NCBI GenBank assembly: GCA_036563615.1
Contig: DATCMB010000006.1
Coordinates: 504,149 to 568,148 of the forward strand
Length of the DNA: 64,000 nucleotides
Direction: 5' to 3'
Source: Candidatus Binatia bacterium
GTDB taxonomy: Bacteria; Desulfobacterota; Binatia; UBA12015
Positions 34,701-42,078 of the stretch are shown here, piece after piece (positions within the stretch are counted from its first letter, which is position 1; each line of letters begins with the position of its first letter). The notes under the pieces were generated by a model that saw only the letters and a program-made list of their open reading frames with translations, did not search any database and had not been told where the DNA came from. The position numbers were made by a program, and so were the translations under genes.

Positions 34701-35153
34701 TCAGCGCCCCGCGGGCAGCGCGCTCTTCAGATGGTGGCGCAGATCGCCGACCAAATCGACGAGGATCCGACGCTCGCGGAAACGCCAGGCGCCGGATTCC
34801 TTGCGGAAGCGGTCCTGGTAGCGCCCGGCGATGATCGGCTGCAGCGGCAGCTCGGGCGTGGCCTGCAGCACCGTGAAGTACGAGCGCGCCGTCGCCTCGA
34901 CGCGGCTGGGCTCGACCTCGACGACGACGTTGGTCGTGACGTGCTTGGTGCACGGCGTGCCGTTCTCGTACAGGCGGACGGTGTCGCGGTAGAGGCGCAG
35001 GATCGCGTCGCGACCGTGCACGCCGTCCGCGCGGGCGTCGCTGCGAAAGGTCGCGTCGGCGAGCAGATCCGCGACGCCGTCGAGGTCGCCCGCGTCGAGA
35101 CGCTCGGCGTAGGCGAAGATCAGGCGGGTGATCGCCGCCTCGTCGTCGTGCAT
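34701..35153 (-). CDS. NTF2-like (SnoaL) domain protein
   Basis: The 150-residue product has the cone-shaped NTF2 fold pattern: an N-terminal helix pair (EAAITRLIFAYAERLDAGDLDGVADLL), a short loop with GRDAILRLYRD, then the curved sheet (TKHVTTNVVVEVE, ATARSYFTVLQ, YQDRFRKESGAWRFRERRI). Members include dehydratases, isomerases and ligand-binding proteins; no catalytic residues can be named here. Start ATG at 35153. It is the last gene of a leftward run after an alpha/beta hydrolase. Confidence 0.85.
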   Translation of the reverse strand: MHDDEAAITRLIFAYAERLDAGDLDGVADLLADATFRSDARADGVHGRDAILRLYRDTVRLYENGTPCTKHVTTNVVVEVEPSRVEATARSYFTVLQATPELPLQPIIAGRYQDRFRKESGAWRFRERRILVDLVGDLRHHLKSALPAGR

Positions 35154-35210
35154 GCGCCGCCCTAGCACGGCCGCGCGCGCGGCGACAGGCGCGACTCGCT
35201 GCGGCTCGTT

Positions 35211-36053
35211 TCAGCGCCGGCGCTGTGGCGTGCGCGTCGCGGCGTGCGCGAAGTCGGCGATGGCGTCGAGCAGGGCGGGGTCCTCGAAGACGTCGTTGTG
35301 GTAGGCGCCCGCGACGCGCAGGAAGCGCTTCTCGCCCTTGGCGAGCGCGTAGAGCTGCTCGCCGAGCTCGTAGGGCACGATCTCGTCTCGATCCCCGTGC
35401 GCGATGAAGATCGGCACGTCGATCTCGCCGATCAGCGACGCCGAGTCGAACTGGTTGCCGGCGAGCATCGCGAGCGTCCCGTAGTGCGCGCGCGCGACGT
35501 CGCGCAGCCGCGTGAAGGTCGACACCACGATGACGGCCGCGACGCGTCGGCGGTGGGCGAGCGCGATCGACACCGCGCCGCCGAGCGACTCGCCGAAGGC
35601 GACGATGCGCTCGGGCGGCACGCCGTCGCGGATCAGCAGGTCGTAGGCGGCTTCTGCGTCGAGCTTGACGCCGGCCTCGGTGGGGCTTCCCGCGCTGCGG
35701 CCGTAGCCGCGGTAGTCGTAGGCGAGGACCGAGAGGCCGCGCGCCGCGAGCGCGAGCAGGATGTCGGCGCGCCACGCGATGTTGCCGCCGTTGCCGTGCG
35801 ACCAGACGAGCGTCGGCGCGTCCTGCGCCGGACGTCCGTCCGCGGCCTCGGCGAACCACGCGTGCAGCTCGACGCCGTCGGCGGCGGTGAAGCGGCGCTC
35901 GGTCACCCCCGGCGGCGGCGCCGGCACCATGCGGTCGGGGAAGTAGATCAGGGGATCGAGTGCGCTCACGTTGCAGGCTCCGCAGGCGAGCGCCGCCGCG
36001 ACGACCGCCAGCACGACGAGCGGCGCAGCGTGCTCACCCTTCCTTCTTGCCAC
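35211..36053 (-). CDS. Alpha/beta hydrolase (BEM46/ABHD-like), exported
   Basis: The 280-residue product has the alpha/beta-hydrolase triad: nucleophile Ser156 in GESLGG, Asp at 221 or 223 in AHGDRDEIV, and His252 in GAYHND. The oxyanion segment WSHGNGGN (84-91) and YDYRGYGRS match the BEM46/ABHD12-13 group. An N-terminal hydrophobic stretch ending ALACGAC suggests a signal, possibly a lipoprotein. Likely a serine esterase or acylhydrolase in the envelope; substrate unknown. The start overlaps the end of the GH116-like gene by 20 bases, so translation is probably coupled. Confidence 0.85.
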   Translation of the reverse strand: MARRKGEHAAPLVVLAVVAAALACGACNVSALDPLIYFPDRMVPAPPPGVTERRFTAADGVELHAWFAEAADGRPAQDAPTLVWSHGNGGNIAWRADILLALAARGLSVLAYDYRGYGRSAGSPTEAGVKLDAEAAYDLLIRDGVPPERIVAFGESLGGAVSIALAHRRRVAAVIVVSTFTRLRDVARAHYGTLAMLAGNQFDSASLIGEIDVPIFIAHGDRDEIVPYELGEQLYALAKGEKRFLRVAGAYHNDVFEDPALLDAIADFAHAATRTPQRRR

Positions 36054-38643
36054 GCTCGAGGTGGAGCTCGAGCGTCGTCCCGGCGACGAGCTCGGTCGGT
36101 TTCAGCGTGTGCGTGCGGACGGAGCCCGAGGGCGCGTGCGTCACCACGGTCTCGATCGTCACCGGGTCGCCGAAGTGGCGCAGGACTTCGAGCTTGACGA
36201 GCTTGTCGTCCGGGTCGTGCTCGAGCAGCGCCCACGCGCCGGGGAAGAAGACCGGGCAGCGCAGCCGCGAGATCTCGCCGCCGACGCGCGGCCCGAGGTG
36301 CAGCGTCTTCCGCGGGACGTCGAGCGCGGCGCCGGTCAGGGCGTCGAGCACCGCCCACAGCACGCCGTGCGTCATGTAGATCGACTCGTCGTTGCCGCGC
36401 AGTCCGGCGCTCCAGGCGTTGCCGTCGCGCCAGATGCGCTCGCAGATCCCGCGCAGCGTGCCGAGCGCGGCCTCGACCTCGCCGACGTAGATCTGCAGGC
36501 AGATCTGGTACGAGATCACCTGCCAGACGTAGGTCAGCGTCTCGTTCTGCGGCAGACCGCGGGCGAGCGGGTGCTCGACCTCGCTGCCGTCGAAGCGCGC
36601 CTCCGCGCGCGGCAGCGGACGGAAGCGTCCGCCGCAGGCCTCGAGCGCGGCGTCGACCAGCACGCGCTGCTGGTGGCGCACGTGCGACACGCAGCGCTCG
36701 TACTTGACGACCGGCGCGAGACCCGCCCAGCGCGCCGCCCAGTCGCCGGCGAGCGACGCGGTGAAGATCGTGTCGCGTTCGGGCGTGGTGCGGAAGAAGC
36801 CGCGCTCGTCCCAGAGCTCGTCGAGGCGCAGCGAGGCGGTCGCAAGCAGCTTCCTGTAGTCCGGGATGCGTGCCTGATCGACCGCGGTCGCGAGATCGAT
36901 CATCGTCGCGAGCGTCGCGAGGTAGAGCGTCGTGCTGTAGGCGAAGACACCGGGGAAGTCCCAGACGTCGAACGTCGTACCGCCCTCGGGCACGCCGCGC
37001 GGCGCGAGGCCGTCGAGGTACTCCATGCCGCGCACGAGCGAGGGCCAGAAGCGCTCGAGCACGTCGGCGCGTCCCGTCGAGCGCCACACCTTGCCGACCT
37101 GCAGGACGAGCGACATCGTGAGATCGGTCCACTCCTTGGCCGGCAGGAAATCTTTGATGTACATCGGCCAGCCGTACGGGACGTCCGTCGTGCCGAGGCC
37201 GAGGTCGCAGTTGCCGTTGCCGTGCGGGATCGCGCCGCGCGGGTCCTGCAGGCGGCGGAACTCGTCGAGCTCGGTGAGGTTGAGCTCCGGGAAGAACGTC
37301 GCGACGTAGGGCTGCGCCGAGAGCCGCTGGTCGTTGGTGCCGGTGAGCCCGCCCATCGGCCAGCTCCAGTCGACGCCCTCGATCGTGTAGAGGCGTCCGC
37401 TCTGCGGCACGACGCTGTTGCACAGCGTCGAGTCGATCGAGTTCGCGAGCGCGCGCACGAGCCACGGCGGCAGCGTCGAGTCGGTGAGCAGGCGGACGAC
37501 CTCGGTCGAGCGCTCCTCGAGGCTCGCGCGCTCGTCGAGCACCTTGGCTGCCGCCTCGTCGAGCGAGCGGTGGTACACCTCGTAGACGTGCCCGACGCGC
37601 ACGCCGTCGTGCGCCTCGGCGTCCGACGCACGGGTTCCGGCATCCGCCGCTGTGCTCGACGTCGCGGCGCGCCGCGCGAGAGCGGGCTCGGTGACGTGAT
37701 CCGCCGTCCACCAGCCGAGCAGGAAGACCACCTCGCGGTTGCTGCGCGGCGCGAGCTCGCAGCGCGCGGCGCACGCCGCGGCCGGGCGGTAGACGCCGTC
37801 TTCGCCGCGTCGGCCGCCGTCGGTGCAGAACACGCGGCCCTCGCGCGAGAACGTCTCCAGCACCGAGCTGCGCGGGGCGTCGGCGTTCCAGCCGTCGCAC
37901 ACCGTCACCTCGAGGCCGTCGTCGGACTCGACCAGGATCAGGTACTCGCCGGTCACCGAGCGGCGATGGTCGCGCTCGTCGTAGGTCTGCTCGGTGCGGA
38001 AGCGGACGCCGCGCCGTCCCGCCACCGTCACCGCTTCCTGGTAGTTCCCGGCGATGCTGTCGTAGACGACGCGCTTGCGGACGCCGATCAGCTCGCCCTC
38101 GGGTCCGAGCTCGACGCCCAGGTGTCCGGTCCCGCCGCGCCCGAGCACGTTCTCGAAGGAGAACAGCACGGCCGCGACCACGGGCTCGTCGTCGGGGTTC
38201 TCGAGGTGGAAGCGCAGCACCGCGACCGGCAGCGTCGAGCTCGCGAGGTCGTGCGGCACGTGCGGCGTGAAGCCGTCGAGCTTGATGCCGATCGGCAGGT
38301 GGTGCTGGAAGCGCAGCGAGAACGACGGCAGCAGACCGATGAACGTCGTCGAGTCGACGTGGTGCACGCCCTCGTACTCGGGCGGCGCGTCGGGCGACGG
38401 CGGCCTGCGCAGCACGACCGTTTCGCGCGTTCCGTCGTGCTCGGCGAAGACCGCGAAGAAGCTTCCGCGCAGATCGCGCACCGGACACATCCAGTTGTTG
38501 TTCGAGCGCAGCTCGCCGAAGCTGCCGTCGGTGTTGATGCAGACGTTCCCGGCACCGATCCCGCCCAGGGGAAAGCCGCGCTTGACGCGACATTCGTGGT
38601 AGGCGCCCGAATCGGAATCGAAGCGGATCGGCTGGGCAGCCAT
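36034..38643 (-). CDS. GH116-like (GBA2-type beta-glucosidase/glucosylceramidase) protein
   Basis: The 869-residue product has the GBA2 N-terminal beta-domain entry RGFPLGGIGAGNVCIN and a C-terminal (alpha/alpha)6 helical barrel. The region TTFDVWDFPGVFAYSTTLYLATL matches the area around the general acid/base Asp of GH116 enzymes (Tx GH116 Asp593). However, the NELY-type nucleophile segment (Tx GH116 Glu441) appears replaced: the corresponding helix reads LVRALANSIDSTLCNS. So it may be a glycoside hydrolase with a displaced nucleophile, or inactive. There is no signal peptide, so it is cytosolic. ATG at 38643; the gene lies in the leftward run from ferredoxin to NTF2-like protein. Confidence 0.8.
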   Translation of the reverse strand: MAAQPIRFDSDSGAYHECRVKRGFPLGGIGAGNVCINTDGSFGELRSNNNWMCPVRDLRGSFFAVFAEHDGTRETVVLRRPPSPDAPPEYEGVHHVDSTTFIGLLPSFSLRFQHHLPIGIKLDGFTPHVPHDLASSTLPVAVLRFHLENPDDEPVVAAVLFSFENVLGRGGTGHLGVELGPEGELIGVRKRVVYDSIAGNYQEAVTVAGRRGVRFRTEQTYDERDHRRSVTGEYLILVESDDGLEVTVCDGWNADAPRSSVLETFSREGRVFCTDGGRRGEDGVYRPAAACAARCELAPRSNREVVFLLGWWTADHVTEPALARRAATSSTAADAGTRASDAEAHDGVRVGHVYEVYHRSLDEAAAKVLDERASLEERSTEVVRLLTDSTLPPWLVRALANSIDSTLCNSVVPQSGRLYTIEGVDWSWPMGGLTGTNDQRLSAQPYVATFFPELNLTELDEFRRLQDPRGAIPHGNGNCDLGLGTTDVPYGWPMYIKDFLPAKEWTDLTMSLVLQVGKVWRSTGRADVLERFWPSLVRGMEYLDGLAPRGVPEGGTTFDVWDFPGVFAYSTTLYLATLATMIDLATAVDQARIPDYRKLLATASLRLDELWDERGFFRTTPERDTIFTASLAGDWAARWAGLAPVVKYERCVSHVRHQQRVLVDAALEACGGRFRPLPRAEARFDGSEVEHPLARGLPQNETLTYVWQVISYQICLQIYVGEVEAALGTLRGICERIWRDGNAWSAGLRGNDESIYMTHGVLWAVLDALTGAALDVPRKTLHLGPRVGGEISRLRCPVFFPGAWALLEHDPDDKLVKLEVLRHFGDPVTIETVVTHAPSGSVRTHTLKPTELVAGTTLELHLERGKKEG

Positions 38644-38678
38644 GTCTCGACGATGCACGCGCGGGGCGGGCTCCGCAA

Positions 38679-39305
38679 TCAGGCGAGGAGCACCGCGATG
38701 ATGCCGGTGACGAAGACGCCGTCGAACGTCCCGGCGCCGCCGATCGACACGAGCGGCGAGCGGAGCTCGCGGATGCGGGGCAGGTGGGCGAGGTCGGCGC
38801 CGAGCAGCGTCCCGATGCTGCCGGCGGGGTAGGCGAGGGCGGGGGCCGCGTCGGGTGCGAGCGCGAGCGCCGTCGCCGCGGCCGTGAGCGGCGGCAGGAA
38901 GATCGGCACCGCGATGCCCACCCCGGGCACGGGACGCGCGAGCCGGTAGCTCACCGCGGCGACCACCGCGATCGCGATCGCGCCCTGCACGAACAGGCGA
39001 TGCTCGAAGAGCAGGTAGAGGCCGAGCAGCGTCGGCACGACCGCACCGCCGAGGTTGACCGCCACCACCGTGCGCTCGGGCGGCTCGCCGACGGCGGTCA
39101 GCGGCACGTTGATCGCGCTGCCGAGCAGCGACACCAGCAGCAGCGCGCCGAACGTGCGGTGCCCGATCCCGAGGCGCTCCCAGGTGAACTCGAGCACGCC
39201 GAGCTCGATCAGCCCGATCAGCGCGGCGAGCGCGACGCCGAGCAACAGGACGATGGGTCCGCGTGGACGCAGCCCGGGCGAGGAGGGCGTCAGGGAATCT
39301 TCCAT
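38679..39305 (-). CDS. DUF1614 membrane protein
   Basis: The 208-residue polytopic membrane protein ends with the characteristic DUF1614 motif SIGGAGTFDGVFVTGIIAVLLA and has GADLAHLPRI shortly before it. Six or so hydrophobic segments are visible. Function of the family is unknown. It starts 16 bases after the ferredoxin stop and 35 bases before the GH116-like gene, all in one direction. Conservation of the GGAGTFDG loop suggests a binding site near the membrane surface. Confidence 0.88.
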   Translation of the reverse strand: MEDSLTPSSPGLRPRGPIVLLLGVALAALIGLIELGVLEFTWERLGIGHRTFGALLLVSLLGSAINVPLTAVGEPPERTVVAVNLGGAVVPTLLGLYLLFEHRLFVQGAIAIAVVAAVSYRLARPVPGVGIAVPIFLPPLTAAATALALAPDAAPALAYPAGSIGTLLGADLAHLPRIRELRSPLVSIGGAGTFDGVFVTGIIAVLLA

Positions 39306-39321
39306 GTCGAGGCGGTGAGCG

Positions 39322-39816
39322 TCAGGCCCGCGCGCTACGGATGATCGCCCACTCCTCGGCGTTCATTTTTTCCTTGATGCGCGAGCCCTTGCCGAGGTGT
39401 CGGTAGGCGCCGCCCTCGGAGAAGTACTCCTCCCAGGGCTCGGCCGGGACGTAGGTGTCGGGCTTCTTGTCGCCGATCTTCACGCCGAGCACCTGCTCGA
39501 CGAGATCGACGTCGTACATGCGAACCGCGTCGTAGTCGGTGAGCAGCGCGCACACCTCGACGCAGATGTAGCAGCCGATGCACTCCTGGAAGCGGTCCTG
39601 CACCGGTTGCACACCGCGTCCCGGCACCGAGCCGGGCCGCAGGTACTCGATGCACTGGACGGGGCAGAACTCCGGACACTTGCCGCACGGGAAGCAGAGG
39701 TTCACGTCCATGAACGCGACCTCGCGCGGACGCTTCTTCTTCTCCGAGATCTCGTCCGGGACCTCGGGGATGCGGTCTTCCTTGAGGCGGCGCTTGATGA
39801 CGTCGATCGCATCCAT
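39322..39816 (-). CDS. Two-cluster 4Fe-4S ferredoxin-type protein
   Basis: The 164-residue product has two cysteine sets, each C-x2-C-x2-C-x3-C: CFPCGKCPEFC and CIGCYICVEVC. They should bind two 4Fe-4S clusters; the second set lacks the usual Pro after the last Cys. A 30-residue charged N-terminus and a 60-residue C-terminal tail (PAEPWEEYFSEGG, SRIKEKMNAEEW) go beyond a simple ferredoxin and suggest a dedicated redox partner. It leads a five-gene leftward run and is divergent from the GMC oxidoreductase pair 100 bases away, a possible electron acceptor link. ATG at 39816. Confidence 0.85.
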   Translation of the reverse strand: MDAIDVIKRRLKEDRIPEVPDEISEKKKRPREVAFMDVNLCFPCGKCPEFCPVQCIEYLRPGSVPGRGVQPVQDRFQECIGCYICVEVCALLTDYDAVRMYDVDLVEQVLGVKIGDKKPDTYVPAEPWEEYFSEGGAYRHLGKGSRIKEKMNAEEWAIIRSARA

Positions 39817-39919
39817 GTCTGGTCCTCGTCGGCTGCTCCCCGTCCGAGACTACAAGGCGCAGCGCGCACGTGGAAGCCGAGGTGCGCCCGCGCGCGGCGA
39901 ACCGCTATGGTGATCGGCC

Positions 39920-40558
39920 ATGGCCGTCCTGGTGATCCTGCTGCTCGTGCTCGCCTACGGGGCGTTCCGCTTCTTCGTCGGCTACCCGCGTCCGCCGATG
40001 CCGCTGCAAGCGCTCTCGCCGCGCGAGTACGCGACCATCCGCGCGGCCGCGCTCGCGTCGTATCCGCGCGGCGGTGCGATCGAGCCGTCGGGGCTCGACG
40101 CCGGGATCCCGCTGCACGTCGATCGCTTCGTCGCCGCCCAGCCGCGCTCGACCCGAACGCTCATGCGGTTGCTCTTCGTGCTGATCGAGCACGGCACGTT
40201 GCTCTTCCCCGCGCCGGGATTCGGCGTCGCGCGCTTCTCCTCGCTGCGCGAGGACCAGCAGGTCGCCTACCTCGAGTCGTGGCAGAAGAGCCGGCTGCTG
40301 CACCGTCGTCTGGTGTTCGTCAGCCTGCGCGCGATCCTGACCATGGGCTACTTCGCCGATCCGGCGGTGCTGCGCGCGCTGGGGCTCGCGCCGCGCGCGA
40401 TCCCGACGCCGGTGATCGAGGCCGATCTGCTGTGGCCGCGCATCGGCGAGCGGCCCGAGTCGATCCGCGTGCGTCCCGAGGACGTCACGGCCGGCTCGGA
40501 CGGCATACCGCTCGGCGTCGAGGGGCCGCTCCATCCCGCGTACGAGGCGCGCGCATGA
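39920..40558 (+). CDS. Membrane-anchored small subunit of GMC dehydrogenase (gluconate 2-dehydrogenase subunit 3-like)
   Basis: The 212-residue product begins with one transmembrane helix (MAVLVILLLVLAYGAFRFFV) and continues as a helical domain (LSPREYATIRAAALASYPRGG, VLIEHGTLLFPAPGFG, LESWQKSRLLHRR) like the small gamma subunit that accompanies FAD-dependent dehydrogenases. The gene overlaps the GMC oxidoreductase start (ATGA), so the two proteins are surely partners. The usual twin-arginine signal of gamma subunits is missing. By the positive-inside rule the soluble part may face the cytoplasm, which would keep the complex inside the cell; this is inference. Confidence 0.75.
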   Translation: MAVLVILLLVLAYGAFRFFVGYPRPPMPLQALSPREYATIRAAALASYPRGGAIEPSGLDAGIPLHVDRFVAAQPRSTRTLMRLLFVLIEHGTLLFPAPGFGVARFSSLREDQQVAYLESWQKSRLLHRRLVFVSLRAILTMGYFADPAVLRALGLAPRAIPTPVIEADLLWPRIGERPESIRVRPEDVTAGSDGIPLGVEGPLHPAYEARA

Positions 40559-42078
40559 GCGGCGAGGTTCGCGTCTTCGCGCAGTACGACCGCGACGTCC
40601 ACGAGAGCTGCGACGTCGTGGTCGTCGGCTCCGGACCGGCCGGTGCGGTGGTGGCATACGAGGTCGCGCGAACCGGCAAGGACGTCGTGCTGCTCGAGGA
40701 GGGACCGCCGTTCACGGCGGAGGACTTCGTCCTCGACGGCTCGCTGTCGCTCGCGCGCACGATGCGCGAGGGCGGGCTGCGCTCGACGCGCGGTGGCTTC
40801 TACATGCCGACCATGCAGGCGATCGCGCTCGGCGGCGGATCGCTCGTCAACTCGGCGATCTGCGTACGCGCGCCGGACTTCACGCTCGACGCGTGGTGCG
40901 AGGAGTTCGAGCTGCGTCGCACGACGCGCGCCGACCTCGACCCGCACTACCAGGCGGTCGAGGATTTCCTCGGCATCGCGCCGACCCCGGACGAGGTGCA
41001 GGGGCTGCGCAACCTGCTGTTCCGCGACGGCTGCAACGCGCTCGGCTTCTCGTGCGAGCCGATCCCGCGCAACGTGCGCGGCTGCCGCGGCAGCGGCGAG
41101 TGCTTCACCGGCTGTCGCTCGCGCGCGAAGCAGTCGGTCGACATCAGCTACGTGCCGGCGGCCGTCCGCCACGGCATGCGCGTGCTGACCTCGGTGCAGG
41201 TGCAGCGCGTGCTCGCGCAGGGACGGCGCGCGACCGGCATCGAGGGCCGCGTGGTGCGTCCGTTCACCGGCGAGCCGTCGCACCACGTCCGCGTCGATGC
41301 AAAAATCGTCGTGCTCGCGGCGGGCTGCATGGCGACCCCGGTGCTGCTGCACCGCAGCGAGCTCGCGAACTCGTCGGGCGCGGTCGGCGAGTACCTGCAG
41401 TTCCACCCCGGCGTCGCGATCATGGGCGTCTTCCCCGAGCGCACGCAGCCGCAGTTCGGCGCGACGCAGGGCTACCAGTCGCTGCACTTCCTGCGGCGGG
41501 GCTTCAAGCTCGAGACGCTGTGGGCGCCGCCCGGCGTACTCGCCGTGCGCTTGCCCGGCTTCGGCTTCGACCTGAAGGCGAACCTCGCGCGCTTCCCCTA
41601 CGCCGCGATCTGGGACGCGATCGCGTCGTGCAACCGCTCGTTCGGACGCGTGCGCCCGCAGCGCGGGACGCTCGATCCGGTGCTCACCTACCGGCTTCAC
41701 CCCGAGGACGTGAAGATCCTCGGCGAGGCGATGTGGGTGCTCGCGCAGATCTTCTTCGCAGCGGGCGCGACCAGCATCCTGCCCGGCGTGCACCGTCTGC
41801 CCGACGAGATGCGCTCGCTGCGCGAAGCAGAAGCGCTGCGCACGCACGACCTGCGCGCGAGCGACCTGACGTGCGGCGGCAACCACGTCTTCAGCACGAC
41901 GCGCATGCACGGCGATCCGAAGAAGGGCGTCGTCGACGAGGACGGCCGCTGCCACGACATGGACAACCTCTACATCGCCGACACCGGCATCATGCCGCGC
42001 AGCCCGTCGGTGAACCCGATGCTGACGGTCATGGCGCTCGCGCACCGGATCGGCGTCGGGATCAGCTCGCGTCTGTGA
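40555..42078 (+). CDS. GMC-family FAD oxidoreductase with 3Fe-4S cysteine motif
   Basis: The 507-residue flavoprotein has the FAD-binding VVVGSGPAGAVVAYEVA at 22-38 and the GMC C-terminal part (GGNHVFSTTRMHGDP with the active-site His, and SVNPMLTVMALAHRIG). Between them Cys177-x5-Cys183-x3-Cys187 (GCRGSGECFTGC) equals the ligand motif of the 3Fe-4S cluster in the Burkholderia FAD-glucose dehydrogenase alpha subunit. The likely reaction is oxidation of an alcohol or sugar with electrons passed via the cluster to a partner. No cytochrome subunit follows. It ends with a 17-base overlap with the convergent kinase gene. Confidence 0.9.
   Translation: MSGEVRVFAQYDRDVHESCDVVVVGSGPAGAVVAYEVARTGKDVVLLEEGPPFTAEDFVLDGSLSLARTMREGGLRSTRGGFYMPTMQAIALGGGSLVNSAICVRAPDFTLDAWCEEFELRRTTRADLDPHYQAVEDFLGIAPTPDEVQGLRNLLFRDGCNALGFSCEPIPRNVRGCRGSGECFTGCRSRAKQSVDISYVPAAVRHGMRVLTSVQVQRVLAQGRRATGIEGRVVRPFTGEPSHHVRVDAKIVVLAAGCMATPVLLHRSELANSSGAVGEYLQFHPGVAIMGVFPERTQPQFGATQGYQSLHFLRRGFKLETLWAPPGVLAVRLPGFGFDLKANLARFPYAAIWDAIASCNRSFGRVRPQRGTLDPVLTYRLHPEDVKILGEAMWVLAQIFFAAGATSILPGVHRLPDEMRSLREAEALRTHDLRASDLTCGGNHVFSTTRMHGDPKKGVVDEDGRCHDMDNLYIADTGIMPRSPSVNPMLTVMALAHRIGVGISSRL

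Noticed and set aside
35971-38832. 953-codon plus-strand frame opposite the GH116-like gene
   Set aside because: Shadow with charged low-complexity content and no family motif.
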